Assembly: GCA_030833925.1 (NCBI GenBank)
Contig: JAURGE010000011.1
Span: 1 to 61,594 of the forward strand
DNA: 61,594 bases
Direction of reading: 5' to 3'
From: Alphaproteobacteria bacterium
GTDB taxonomy: Bacteria > Pseudomonadota > Alphaproteobacteria > Bin95
Shown here: positions 44,576 through 53,159 of the stretch, piece after piece
How positions within the stretch are numbered: position 1 is the stretch's first letter
How the letters are laid out: each line of letters opens with the position of its first letter
Notes under the pieces: model-generated
What the model saw: only the letters and a program-made list of their open reading frames with translations
What the model was told of the DNA's origin: nothing
Database searches by the model: none
Program-made: the position numbers and the translations under genes

Positions 44576-45337
44576 ATGCGTCTTCAAAATAAAGTTGCCG
44601 TCATAACTGGAGCTGCCTCTGGTTTTGGGGAAGCCATTGCCAAACGTTATGCTGCAGAAGGTGCTTCAGTCATGGTTGCAGACCTTGACGAAGTTGGCGC
44701 AAAGCGTGTCGCTACCGAGATCAAAGAAAGAGGCGGGCAAGCAGAGAGCCTTAGAGCTGATGTTACCAAAACAGCCGATGCAGAAGCAATGATTCAAGCT
44801 ACGGTCAAAGTTTTTGGTGGGTTGGATATCCTGGTAAACAATGCAGGCGTACCACAACGCATTGGCCGTTTTGAGACAGTAACAGAAGACGCAATCGACC
44901 GCATTTTCGAGGTCAATGTGAAAAGCTGGCTTAAGACCACTCGAGCCGCCCTCCCTCATCTTGAGGCGCGCGGAGGCGGTTCGATTATCAATACGGCGTC
45001 AATCGCAGGACTTCGTCCAAGGCCGGGTGCAGCATGGTACAACGCCTCTAAGGCTGCAGCATGCAGCCTCACCATTTCCATGGCCTCAGAACTTGGTGAA
45101 AAAAACATACGTGTGAATGCTCTCTGCCCGGTGGCTGCTGAGACCCCACTTTTTGAAGAAGTCGTTGGAGGGCAGATTACCGATGAACATCGCAAACGGT
45201 TTATTTCCGGTATTCCCTTAGGTCGACTTGCAACCCCAGAGGATGTCGCTGGGGCCGCCGTATATCTTGCATCTGATGACGGCCAGTTCCTAACTGGAGT
45301 GCTTCTACCGATAGATGGTGGTCGCACCACCCTGTAA
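44576..45337 (+). CDS. Short-chain dehydrogenase/reductase (SDR) 2
   Basis: Classical SDR, 253 aa. Features: TGAASGFGEAIA cofactor loop, NNAGVPQ, catalytic serine in NTASIAGL, YNASK for the Tyr/Lys pair, and a C-terminal FLTGVLLPIDGGRT typical of 3-oxoacyl-ACP reductase-like members. Substrate unknown. It lies 14 bp after nudC. Confidence 0.88.
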   Translation: MRLQNKVAVITGAASGFGEAIAKRYAAEGASVMVADLDEVGAKRVATEIKERGGQAESLRADVTKTADAEAMIQATVKVFGGLDILVNNAGVPQRIGRFETVTEDAIDRIFEVNVKSWLKTTRAALPHLEARGGGSIINTASIAGLRPRPGAAWYNASKAAACSLTISMASELGEKNIRVNALCPVAAETPLFEEVVGGQITDEHRKRFISGIPLGRLATPEDVAGAAVYLASDDGQFLTGVLLPIDGGRTTL

Positions 45338-45360
45338 TTTTTTGTTGGAGAAATTATCTG

Positions 45361-46275
45361 ATGAGCGACGTTTCAGCTTTTATTGGTGTTGGTCGTATGG
45401 GTGGACCAATGGCTCGAAACCTGGCTAGAAATGCCAATGCACTGGGTCGACGGGTTCGAGTTTTTGATAAATCCAATGCAGCCATCGCAGCTTGTCAGGA
45501 TGCCGGAGCGGATGCTGCTAAATCTCTCGAAGAGGCCGTTGGAGGCGCGGACGTAATTTTTTCAATGGTTCCGGCTGGTCCAGACGTGCGTTCACTGTAC
45601 ATGGACAAAGGAGGTATCTTTGAAATCGCCCCCAAGGGTGCACTACTAGTCGATTGTTCAACAATTGATGTTGCAACAGCCCAGGAAGTAGCAAAAGAGG
45701 CCCGCGAACGTGGTTTCCGCATGCTCGACGCTCCGGTTTCAGGTGGCGTTGCTGGCGCTGAAGCCGCGACGATAACCTTTATGGTTGGAGGTGAAGCAAG
45801 TGACTTAGCTGAAGTCCGGCCACAACTAGAAAAAATGGGCGCTAAAGTTGTTCATTGTGGGCCTTCGGGAATGGGTGAAGCAGCTAAGATCTGTAACAAT
45901 ATGATCACAGGCATTTCCGCGGTAGCAGTAGCCGAAAGCTATGCAATCGGCCAGCGTCTCGGCCTCGACCCAAAGATTCTTTATGACGTAGTTTCGACCA
46001 GCTCTGGCCAAACTAATATTGGAACACGGAACCCGCCGGTGGCAGGCATTGTTGATACTGCGTCGGCTAACCGTAACTTTGAACCTGGCTTCACAATAGC
46101 ACTGATGCTCAAAGATTTAAGACTTTCGCAGGCTGCAGCCAAACAAGTTGACCAGGCAAGTCCTGTTGGCGCTGCTGCTGCTGAAATTTTCGCACTTGCC
46201 GCTGGAGCCGGACTTGCTAACCTCGACACTGCCGGCATTTATAAGCTGATTGCTGGTAAAACGTTGACCGACTAG
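45361..46275 (+). CDS. 3-Hydroxyisobutyrate dehydrogenase-family protein 2
   Basis: Beta-hydroxyacid dehydrogenase, 304 aa. It has FIGVGRMGGPMARNL at the N-terminus, LDAPVSGGVAGAEAATITFMVGG in the middle and the catalytic lysine in AAKICNN. This arrangement is close to MmsB, the 3-hydroxyisobutyrate dehydrogenase of valine breakdown, and closer than the paralogue at 11026-11916. No other mms gene is beside it, so the substrate is an inference. Confidence 0.86.
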   Translation: MSDVSAFIGVGRMGGPMARNLARNANALGRRVRVFDKSNAAIAACQDAGADAAKSLEEAVGGADVIFSMVPAGPDVRSLYMDKGGIFEIAPKGALLVDCSTIDVATAQEVAKEARERGFRMLDAPVSGGVAGAEAATITFMVGGEASDLAEVRPQLEKMGAKVVHCGPSGMGEAAKICNNMITGISAVAVAESYAIGQRLGLDPKILYDVVSTSSGQTNIGTRNPPVAGIVDTASANRNFEPGFTIALMLKDLRLSQAAAKQVDQASPVGAAAAEIFALAAGAGLANLDTAGIYKLIAGKTLTD

Positions 46276-46278
46276 AAA

Positions 46279-46315
46279 AACACCCTCAAATCCGTTTTTT
46301 AATTTATGAGGTGTT
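46279..46315. terminator. Possible bidirectional terminator
   Basis: An imperfect inverted repeat (aacaccctca / tgaggtgtt, one bulged base) encloses a T-rich and A/T-rich loop between converging genes. It is a weak candidate. Confidence 0.3.
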
Positions 46316-46320
46316 ATCTA

Positions 46321-46659
46321 TTAGTCCTCAAGGCTCACGATCACTGCCGCACTAGCAATTACTGCAACATCACCGACTGAGTCATCATAAACGTCAAGAC
46401 CACCCTTTTCAGCCACTACCGTTACCTCTCCTACTGGGAAACGCGCTCTTACAGCTTCAGTATCAACCTCTTCAGGCTTCTGAACGCCTACAGTGACCTC
46501 AACGATCAGCTTAGATTTATCTATATTCAATGCGCGGATGAAACTCATAGAACTGTGATGGAGAGCATCATCACAGGCTCGCACGGCAGCTTTTGTATAA
46601 TCGCCCCCATGTAAGTCATTGCCCGCGCCCATTTCGACGATGATACGTCTTTTTGTCAT
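46321..46659 (-). CDS. Lin0512 family protein B
   Basis: A 112-residue Lin0512-type protein, a small conserved family of unknown function. It has VEMGAGNDLHGGDYTKAAVRACDDALHHSS near the N-terminus, split around residues 8-37, and ends in a hydrophobic IASAAVIVSLED. Its neighbour at 46672-47010 is a clear paralogue, so the pair arose by duplication and may form a hetero-oligomer. It is the last gene of a four-gene operon. Confidence 0.8.
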   Translation of the reverse strand: MTKRRIIVEMGAGNDLHGGDYTKAAVRACDDALHHSSMSFIRALNIDKSKLIVEVTVGVQKPEEVDTEAVRARFPVGEVTVVAEKGGLDVYDDSVGDVAVIASAAVIVSLED

Positions 46660-46671
46660 GTCTTAACTCCA

Positions 46672-47010
46672 CTAAACGTCGAGATAGACAGCAGCAGCCG
46701 CGTGGGCAAGAAGCGTGACATCAGACGAGTTAGGCTTCGGGATAGCAAGTCCACCCTCCACACACTCCACCTCGCCAGTACCATGCGGCAAGACTGAAAG
46801 GACTTCAGCTTTATCTACAGTTGTTGGATTTGGAACTGCAATTGTCACGTGCACACGCATTGCATCCACGTCCTGCCCAACAAGGTTCCCGATAGTTAAA
46901 GAATTATGCCACAAAGCATCCCTGAGGGCCCGAACAGCAGCCTTTGTGCTATCGCCTCCTCTGATATCAGTGCCCATGCCAATTTCCAGCACCATGCGTT
47001 TCCAGGCCAT
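46672..47010 (-). CDS. Lin0512 family protein A
   Basis: Same length (112 aa) and layout as the protein coded just downstream: EIGMGTDIRGGDSTKAAVRALRDALWHNS near the N-terminus, a VTIAVPNPTTVD strand and a C-terminal LAHAAAAVYLDV. The function is unknown. It lies 12 bp before the second copy and 14 bp after a luciferase-like oxidoreductase. Confidence 0.8.
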   Translation of the reverse strand: MAWKRMVLEIGMGTDIRGGDSTKAAVRALRDALWHNSLTIGNLVGQDVDAMRVHVTIAVPNPTTVDKAEVLSVLPHGTGEVECVEGGLAIPKPNSSDVTLLAHAAAAVYLDV

Positions 47011-47024
47011 CTACGCCCCTCCCC

Positions 47025-47921
47025 TCAAATGTAAGGCAAGATCTCAGCAGCTATCCGATCAAGTAAATCCTCGTGAAAACTCTGTTCACGGCTTGCAATA
47101 CTGACCACAACCTCATGACAACCAGAATTAGAGAATGCTGCCAGAGTGTCTATTATATCCTGGTTCGACCCAGAGATGAGTTTCCTGTCTTTTGGTTCTC
47201 GATCCTGCGGCTTTCCATCAAACCGTATCCCTGCATTAATCGAGATATAAAGACTATTTGGATCCCGCCCCGCCTCTTGCATTAACTGTTCGAGAATTGG
47301 GAGCTTTTCACGAATGTCATCGGGGGATTGACGGAGCGTATGCCATCCGTCACCAAAACGAGCTGTGCGCCGAAGCGCGGCCATACTAGAGCCTCCCACA
47401 TGTATTGGAGGATATGGTTTTTGTTTCGGCTTAGGCGAAAATTTTAACCCAGAATAACGATAAAATTCACCATGATATTCAGGGATTTCTTCTGTCCAGA
47501 GGATCTGCAATGCCGAGAGAATTTCATTCGCCCTTTTTCCTCGGGTCTTAAAATCAACACCGAGATTGATGTACTCATCCTCTGTTGTCGCTACGCCAAC
47601 ACCAAGATCGACACGACCCTGAGAGAGCAAATCCAGTGTAGCAACAGTCTTTGCTAAACGCGGTGGATCATGCCAAGGCAATACGATTACTGTTGTACCG
47701 AGGCGAATTTTATGTGTTCGCATCGCCACAGCACACAGAATAGACAGCGGTTCATAATAAGGCAGATTATCAAGCCGGTCCGCTATATAACTAGAGTGGA
47801 AAAGATGCTCACTAGTCCAGACACTGTTAAAGCCTAACTTCTCGGCCTTCTCAGCAAGAATCACTATGTCGTTTGGGTCTTCAAATCCCTGGTTGGAAGG
47901 AAGACTGTATCCAAGCTTCAT
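47025..47921 (-). CDS. Luciferase-like flavin-dependent oxidoreductase (LLM class) 4
   Basis: Luciferase-like TIM-barrel oxidoreductase, 298 aa. Segments include FNSVWTSEHLFHSSYIADRL, RLGTTVIVLPWHDPPRLAKTVATLDLLSQGRVDLGVGV across residues 72-110, and PPIHVGGSSMAALRRTARFGDGWHTLR. The ATG overlaps the stop of the VOC gene by one base (TGATG). The pair of Lin0512 genes follows. Cofactor FMN or F420. Confidence 0.87.
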   Translation of the reverse strand: MKLGYSLPSNQGFEDPNDIVILAEKAEKLGFNSVWTSEHLFHSSYIADRLDNLPYYEPLSILCAVAMRTHKIRLGTTVIVLPWHDPPRLAKTVATLDLLSQGRVDLGVGVATTEDEYINLGVDFKTRGKRANEILSALQILWTEEIPEYHGEFYRYSGLKFSPKPKQKPYPPIHVGGSSMAALRRTARFGDGWHTLRQSPDDIREKLPILEQLMQEAGRDPNSLYISINAGIRFDGKPQDREPKDRKLISGSNQDIIDTLAAFSNSGCHEVVVSIASREQSFHEDLLDRIAAEILPYI

Positions 47922-48796
47922 CAGAGACTTACCGGCGCCGAAGCATAAACGGCATCCTGATGACCTGGCGCATATGTCCGATTTGATATGGCAGGATTAC
48001 GGTTCGTGTGTTCCCGAGCATACAACGGGTGACGCATGCTTCGAACTTCATGTTCTAAACGCACCAGAGTTTTCTTGGACTTTGGGTCGACAATATCAAG
48101 GAAACGATATTGGTGCTGGTCACTCTCCTCTGTCACCAAACCAAGTTTGAGAAGCTTTTGGTAAGGACCTGAAAAATTTGCGAGATAGATAGCGACATGG
48201 TGGCCGTCATATTCCGGAAGCATCTTTGTTGTCTCTTTGAAAACTAGTTTCTGACCAGGGCCAACAGAGACAGTTGCCGTGTTTTTTGTAGACGTAGCTG
48301 GAGTATCTAAAATTTCCTGGTAAAAACGCGCAATGCCTGAGGCAGACCCTTTGGGCGCATCTACCTCCATGTAAGGCATACCCAGCATCATACCAGGAAA
48401 TTTCGGTCCCGGCTCATGTATCTTAAGGCGGTTACCCCACGGGCAAGTGACTTCGACATAGTCTTTCTTCGCAGAGAACTTAAACAAGGTACCAGCAAGG
48501 TCTGGTTGAACCATTTCCAGCCGTTTTAGCAAAGCCTCTCGGCCAGGAATAACTAATCCCGTCAATCCTCTTAAAACCTGGGCTGGACCAGTTGGAAGAT
48601 GGAACTGGCTTTTGCCACAGTTGATCCACATGTTTGCCACACCGGTCACAAGATAAGGATCGCGCGTCAGGCCAAGGCCCATAACATAGAAAATCGTTGA
48701 AAGGCGCTGATCTGGAGCCTTCACATTGAGATGTTCCAGAAAAACGACGTTACCCAGATCCTCGACGGCACGGTCGTATTTGGATTTCCTTGCCAT
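47921..48796 (-). CDS. VOC (glyoxalase/bleomycin resistance) superfamily protein
   Basis: A 291-residue protein with two vicinal-oxygen-chelate-like modules: LEHLNVKAPDQRLSTIFYVMGLGL at the start and MPYMEVDAPKGSASGIARFYQEILDTP in the second half, with HHVAIYLANFSGPYQKLLKLGL closing. Such proteins bind a metal and act as dioxygenases, lyases or isomerases, but the ligands cannot be assigned safely here. GGGGA lies 9 nt before the ATG. It leads the operon with a luciferase-like gene and two Lin0512 genes. Confidence 0.65.
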   Translation of the reverse strand: MARKSKYDRAVEDLGNVVFLEHLNVKAPDQRLSTIFYVMGLGLTRDPYLVTGVANMWINCGKSQFHLPTGPAQVLRGLTGLVIPGREALLKRLEMVQPDLAGTLFKFSAKKDYVEVTCPWGNRLKIHEPGPKFPGMMLGMPYMEVDAPKGSASGIARFYQEILDTPATSTKNTATVSVGPGQKLVFKETTKMLPEYDGHHVAIYLANFSGPYQKLLKLGLVTEESDQHQYRFLDIVDPKSKKTLVRLEHEVRSMRHPLYAREHTNRNPAISNRTYAPGHQDAVYASAPVSL

Positions 48797-48869
48797 GGAA
48801 CCTGTCCCCTTTCTATTGGCATAGTTAGTATTAGCTTAGACCTAATTCGGCCTACCTACGAGAGTGTTA

Positions 48870-49538
48870 ATGATGTCCAAACTAATCTTCACGCCTTATG
48901 GGTACCCGAAGCAACCAGATAATTATCTAGCGCCCACGAAATTCTTAGATTTCGAAGATCCGATTGTCAGATCATTCACTGAAAAAGCTATTGATGGTCA
49001 GAAGACCGATCTCGAAAAGGCTGTTGCCCTTTTTTACGCAGTACGTGATCAAATTCGCTACGACGCATTCCGCATTAAATTTCAGGAAAAATATTTCACT
49101 GCTTCGAATGTTGTACGGGATGGCGCCGCTTTTTGTATTCCAAAAGCTGTATTATTAGCAGCAACTGCCCGCGCGGTTGGCATTCCATCTGCAATAGGGC
49201 TTTCCGATGTTGTCAACCACTTCACCACGCCAAAACTTAAATCATTGATGGGTGACTGTGATGTTTTTATTCACCATGGCTACGCAACCCTCTGGCTTGA
49301 GGGTAAATGGGTTAAAGCAGCACCTGCCTTCAACTCAGAGCTATGTGATCGTTTCGGAGTTTCGCCAACAGAATTCAATGGAAAAAGCCACGCTTTACTT
49401 CAAGAATACGACTCAGAACGGAACCTACGAATGGAATACCTCAAAGATCACGGCCACTGGTCAGATCTGCCATACGAAAGAATTCATAGTGATTTTGCCG
49501 GCTACTACCCGGCTCATTTCATAGGTGAAACTACTTAA
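48870..49538 (+). CDS. Transglutaminase-like cysteine protein
   Basis: A 222-residue transglutaminase-like domain protein. The catalytic triad appears as Cys in GAAFCIPKAVLLAATARAVGIP, His in HHGYATLWLEGKW and Asp or Asn shortly after (PAFNSE). Such proteins act as proteases, amidases or cross-linkers, and some accompany peptide-bond ligases, but none is adjacent. No signal peptide is visible. Starts at ATG 48870 or 48873; GTG 48864 is also in frame. Confidence 0.78.
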   Translation: MMSKLIFTPYGYPKQPDNYLAPTKFLDFEDPIVRSFTEKAIDGQKTDLEKAVALFYAVRDQIRYDAFRIKFQEKYFTASNVVRDGAAFCIPKAVLLAATARAVGIPSAIGLSDVVNHFTTPKLKSLMGDCDVFIHHGYATLWLEGKWVKAAPAFNSELCDRFGVSPTEFNGKSHALLQEYDSERNLRMEYLKDHGHWSDLPYERIHSDFAGYYPAHFIGETT

Positions 49539-49559
49539 TTAAATAACAACTTCAGTGGA

Positions 49560-49576
49560 CTGTGATGTTTTCACAG
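49560..49576. terminator. Short hairpin between convergent genes
   Basis: Six-base-pair stem ctgtga / tcacag with a 5-nt T-rich loop followed by ttaagtttt. It could end the transglutaminase-like transcript; the short stem makes this uncertain. Confidence 0.3.
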
Positions 49577-49593
49577 GATTCTTAAGTTTTACC

Positions 49594-50427
49594 TTATGAA
49601 ACAGTCATGCGTTTCGTTTTTTGAGCATGAATAAGAGCGCCAACGAACTCTTTAGTAGACATGCCAACAGTGCAACCACAGGCCAATGCAAGCTCATTTA
49701 AAACAGAAATAATACCGGTCTCCCAGGTAGAGCGCGCATCACCAATCCTCGCACTTGCAGCCAAAACAGCTCCTGCAGCAATCCCCATCGATGCTGCGGC
49801 GTGAATACGAGCTACCCCTGCCCCCTCTTTTCCAATGCCAGCATCATTAAGCACAACACCCAGCACCGGAGCCTTCAAAATATAGCCTGGATTATTGGCT
49901 AGGAGACCTCCATGGCTAGCGCAAACAACTATCTGCCCTCTATCTTCATCCCTGATCAAAGAGGCTGAGTCGCAACCAAGTACCTTCGGTCCATCAACGC
50001 CTTCGGAGATAACAAACCGACTTTCAGGTAGGTTTGGCACCTCTCCTCTCCACATTTCTGCAGCCAGCATCCTTGCAGCGGCAGCACCACAGCCCAGCCC
50101 AACCGCCACACCGGCCTTTGCAGCAGCAAGGTTAGTGTGGGAGATATACCCTGACACCATCATGTCCTTACCGTCACCAATTTTCGCAGACATGCAGTCA
50201 ACAGTCGCTGCGGGCATTCCGAATGCATCTGCCCATTCCAGACCGCCAAAACCAGCATCCTGTAAACCACCACCCGCATCGTTGAGTATGACGCCGCGGG
50301 CTCTACCTGTCGCAGCCAGATATGCTGCATAAACGCCACCATGAGATGCAGCGACTAGAACTTTACCAGCATCTTCTGCCTCTAACTTGGTAACACTATC
50401 CATCACCAGGATTTGGTCGTCTGCCAT
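49594..50427 (-). CDS. Conserved protein of unknown function with internal duplication
   Basis: I do not recognise this 277-residue family. It contains two related units of about 100 residues: ASHGGVYAAYLAATGRARG-VILNDAGGG near residue 28 with SAKIGD later, and ASHGGLLANNPGYILKAPV-LGVVLNDAGIG near residue 168 with SARIGD later. The shared pattern is Ser-His-Gly-Gly, then Val-(I/V)-Leu-Asn-Asp-Ala-Gly, then Ser-Ala-x-Ile-Gly-Asp. The conserved Ser/His/Asp and several cysteines might form an active site, but this is only a guess. It lies 6 bp behind the GMC oxidoreductase gene. Confidence 0.8.
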   Translation of the reverse strand: MADDQILVMDSVTKLEAEDAGKVLVAASHGGVYAAYLAATGRARGVILNDAGGGLQDAGFGGLEWADAFGMPAATVDCMSAKIGDGKDMMVSGYISHTNLAAAKAGVAVGLGCGAAAARMLAAEMWRGEVPNLPESRFVISEGVDGPKVLGCDSASLIRDEDRGQIVVCASHGGLLANNPGYILKAPVLGVVLNDAGIGKEGAGVARIHAAASMGIAAGAVLAASARIGDARSTWETGIISVLNELALACGCTVGMSTKEFVGALIHAQKTKRMTVS

Positions 50428-50433
50428 GGAAAA

Positions 50434-52143
50434 TTATGCACTTATTATAGCATCGGAGATTTTCTCTGCCGTCATAAGCGTCGGACCGTTGGTATTGGCA
50501 GAGGGTACGAACGGGAAGATCGAGGCATCAACAACGCGAAGCCCGGTCACACCTCGGACCCTGCCTTGACTGTCAGTAACTGCCATGGGGTCATTGTCAG
50601 CGCCCATTCTACAGGAACAGGTGGCATGCCAAGTACCGGTTGCATTAGCTAAAACAAATTGATCCAGAGCTTCAGCGTCTGTCAGCAGAGTCTCTAATGT
50701 AACTCCGCCAGTAATGACTTTCTCAATTAGCAATTTGCGAACCGGCGCAGGCCCATCCATTAACTTTCCAAGGAACCAGGTGATGGCCTTGTTCCGGCCA
50801 TTAACCTTGGCAATTTTTCGAACTTGCTCAGTATAAGCCGTGGGGAATGCGTTTGTGGCAACCTCCCTTACGGTATCCGAAAGCAATATTGCAGCCGAGC
50901 GCCTGAAACCATCTGCTAGGCGGTCAAGATCGCGCCGATCACTGCAAAGACCAAAGTCAACCGACGGTTCGTCCCGCCAATTGGCGGACGTCAGCTTCAC
51001 CTCGCCCGTTGAATACGTTCGGTTAACCCAAACGAGCAACGAACCCATTCTCTTCCCAACATCATGCCATGCTGACTTGGCAACTTGGGCCGCGAACATG
51101 TCGCCCTGTGGGGCGTCATGCAAATTTGAGGAAAACCGCCACCCAATATGCATATGGCGCACATCATCCCGCTGAATGCGATGTTCCGCTGGCAAATAGC
51201 CTGAGACACTGACAGAAGGATGGTCTTGCAAATTTTGACCAACGCCTGGCAGGGCATGACGAACTTCAATACCAAGTTCCTTGAGATGCCCAGCTGGCCC
51301 TATGCCCGCACGCATTAAGTGCGCCGGGGAGTGAAGAGCCCCAGAGCAAATAATTACCTCTCGCAGAGCCTTATGCGTTTCCTCACCACCATTATGGCGG
51401 AATGCCACAACACCTGTCGCTTTCAAACCATCAAACGTAATTGCAGAGACCCTCGTGTCCGCAATTATTTTAAGATTGTCCCTACGACGGGTTGGAGGAT
51501 CGAGGTAACCAATAGCGGCAGAAACCCGTCGATCGAAAGCGTTTGAGATTGTAAGTGGGAAGAACCCATCTCTAAACTCACCATTCTGATCTTCTATGTA
51601 ATCGTAACCCTCGGCCAGAAGCGCTTTTTGGACAGCATGTGTGTACCCAGTCCACTGCTCTTCGAAGAGGCGACGCACAGGTATTTTGCCATCGGCTCCA
51701 TGATAGGGGCTATCAGGAAAATCCAAATCCCGCTCGAGTTTTCGGAAATAAGGGAGGCAATCCCCCCAACCCCACCCTTTGACGCCTAGATCCCGCCACC
51801 CATCATAATCAGTAGGCGCCCCTCGATTGAGGAGCTGTCCATTAATCGAAGAACCACCCCCCATGATACGTGCCTGCTCATAAGAGCGCTTAGGCGGATG
51901 AAATGAAGGATCATTGTGTCTTACAGGCTGGGTAGTAACCTTTAGTTCTGTCCAGTGAAAACGAGAGTCAAAATAAGCGACTCCGGGATAGCTTGAATGA
52001 ACCTCTGGCGGAATGTTGCCATGAGGCGTGTCTGGTCCAGCTTCAATAAGCAATACACGGTTTGATGGTTTGGACGACAGTCTATTTGCCATCACGGATC
52101 CTGCGGACCCACCCCCGACGATTATGTAGTCCCATTCTGACAC
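50434..52143 (-). CDS. GMC family oxidoreductase
   Basis: FAD-dependent glucose-methanol-choline oxidoreductase, 569 aa. It has the FAD loop YIIVGGGSAGSVMANRL at residues 6-22, the MGGGSSINGQLLNRG signature, the second signature GALHSPAHLMRAGIGP and the active-site histidine in ATGTWHATCSCRMG. I start at GTG 52143 (reads MSEWDYIIVGGG), since the frame upstream runs through the end of the rhodanese gene. It oxidises an alcohol to an aldehyde or ketone; the acceptor and substrate are unknown. No export signal is seen. Confidence 0.87.
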   Translation of the reverse strand: MSEWDYIIVGGGSAGSVMANRLSSKPSNRVLLIEAGPDTPHGNIPPEVHSSYPGVAYFDSRFHWTELKVTTQPVRHNDPSFHPPKRSYEQARIMGGGSSINGQLLNRGAPTDYDGWRDLGVKGWGWGDCLPYFRKLERDLDFPDSPYHGADGKIPVRRLFEEQWTGYTHAVQKALLAEGYDYIEDQNGEFRDGFFPLTISNAFDRRVSAAIGYLDPPTRRRDNLKIIADTRVSAITFDGLKATGVVAFRHNGGEETHKALREVIICSGALHSPAHLMRAGIGPAGHLKELGIEVRHALPGVGQNLQDHPSVSVSGYLPAEHRIQRDDVRHMHIGWRFSSNLHDAPQGDMFAAQVAKSAWHDVGKRMGSLLVWVNRTYSTGEVKLTSANWRDEPSVDFGLCSDRRDLDRLADGFRRSAAILLSDTVREVATNAFPTAYTEQVRKIAKVNGRNKAITWFLGKLMDGPAPVRKLLIEKVITGGVTLETLLTDAEALDQFVLANATGTWHATCSCRMGADNDPMAVTDSQGRVRGVTGLRVVDASIFPFVPSANTNGPTLMTAEKISDAIISA

Positions 52144-52150
52144 GAGAGGA

Positions 52151-52555
52151 TCAGCCCTTCTTTGTTGGACGAGCTTCGGTTGGGCCACCCGCTTTTTTCC
52201 AAGCGCCATAGCCGCCAACAACATGAGCGACTGGCCCAAAACCCATGTCTTGCAACCGTTTCGTGGCTAATGCAGAACGCAACCCACCCGCACAAAACAG
52301 CACATACTTTTTATTTTGGCCAAATGCTTCTCGATAGTATGGGCTTTCCGGGTCAACCCAAAACTCCAACATATCTCGCGGCGCATTGAGAGCTCCAGGG
52401 ACCTGACCATCACGCTCAAGTTCACGCACGTCACGAATGTCAACGAGTTGTACGCTCGGGTCGGTTGCCAATTTCAGCGCCGCCTCTACAGAAATATTCT
52501 CGATCTCTGCTTCGGCCTCAGCACAGAGTTCCTTAACGCCTTTCGTGATCTTCAC
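52151..52555 (-). CDS. Rhodanese-like domain protein B
   Basis: Single-domain rhodanese homologue, 134 aa. Asp-Ile-Arg (VDIRDVRELERDG) and the active-site loop CAGGLRS are typical of an active sulfurtransferase, and LEFWVDPESPYYREAFG is shared with its neighbour. It is clearly paralogous to the gene just upstream. It lies 6 bp after that gene and 7 bp before the GMC oxidoreductase start. Confidence 0.87.
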   Translation of the reverse strand: MKITKGVKELCAEAEAEIENISVEAALKLATDPSVQLVDIRDVRELERDGQVPGALNAPRDMLEFWVDPESPYYREAFGQNKKYVLFCAGGLRSALATKRLQDMGFGPVAHVVGGYGAWKKAGGPTEARPTKKG

Positions 52556-52561
52556 TTTAGT

Positions 52562-52969
52562 CTAATCCTTTTTTGTTGACCGAGATTCAATACTCTTTCC
52601 GGCCTCTTTCCATGCTTTAAAACCACCTTTGATGTGAGCAACATTACTCGCTCCCATGTCCATTAGATCTTTGACTGCAAGGGCACTCCTCCAGGCGCTT
52701 TGGCAATAAAAGACATAGGTCTTACCATCATCCGTCATCCACTCCTTGTGATATGGACTGTCTGGAGCTGCCCAGAACTCCAACATACCGCGAGGCGCAT
52801 GTCGTGCTCCAGGCACCATGCCCTCACGCTCTAGTTCGCGAATGTCTCTTATATCAACCACAACAGTGTTAGGGTCGTTGAGCCTAGCCTCCGCCTCTTC
52901 AACAGTAAGCACTGTTGCAACCGCATCAGCCTCCGCGAGCAGCGCTTTAAAGCCCCTTTTCAATGCCAT
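52562..52969 (-). CDS. Rhodanese-like domain protein A
   Basis: Single-domain rhodanese homologue, 135 aa, first gene of a four-gene operon. It shares VDIRDIRELEREGMVPGARHAPRGMLEFW-type segments with the next gene. The active-site loop reads CQSAWRS rather than the CxGGxRS form, so the cysteine is kept but the glycines are lost, suggesting different substrate handling. A molecular partner of the GMC oxidoreductase cannot be deduced. Confidence 0.85.
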   Translation of the reverse strand: MALKRGFKALLAEADAVATVLTVEEAEARLNDPNTVVVDIRDIRELEREGMVPGARHAPRGMLEFWAAPDSPYHKEWMTDDGKTYVFYCQSAWRSALAVKDLMDMGASNVAHIKGGFKAWKEAGKSIESRSTKKD

Positions 52970-53159
52970 ACCACGTGCTCCTAAATCTAACTTTAAGTTT
53001 GAACACTATCTCTCCCACTTCTTGAGCGAAACCCTCTGAAACAGTGGTTATCAATAAAATATTTCCATTTGGTTCTAAGAAGGTTGAAGCTAAGGTGAAA
53101 AAGATGCTGTTATGCCTCTATTGAGCACAGAACCATTTTACGGATAGGAGCCGCTTCGA

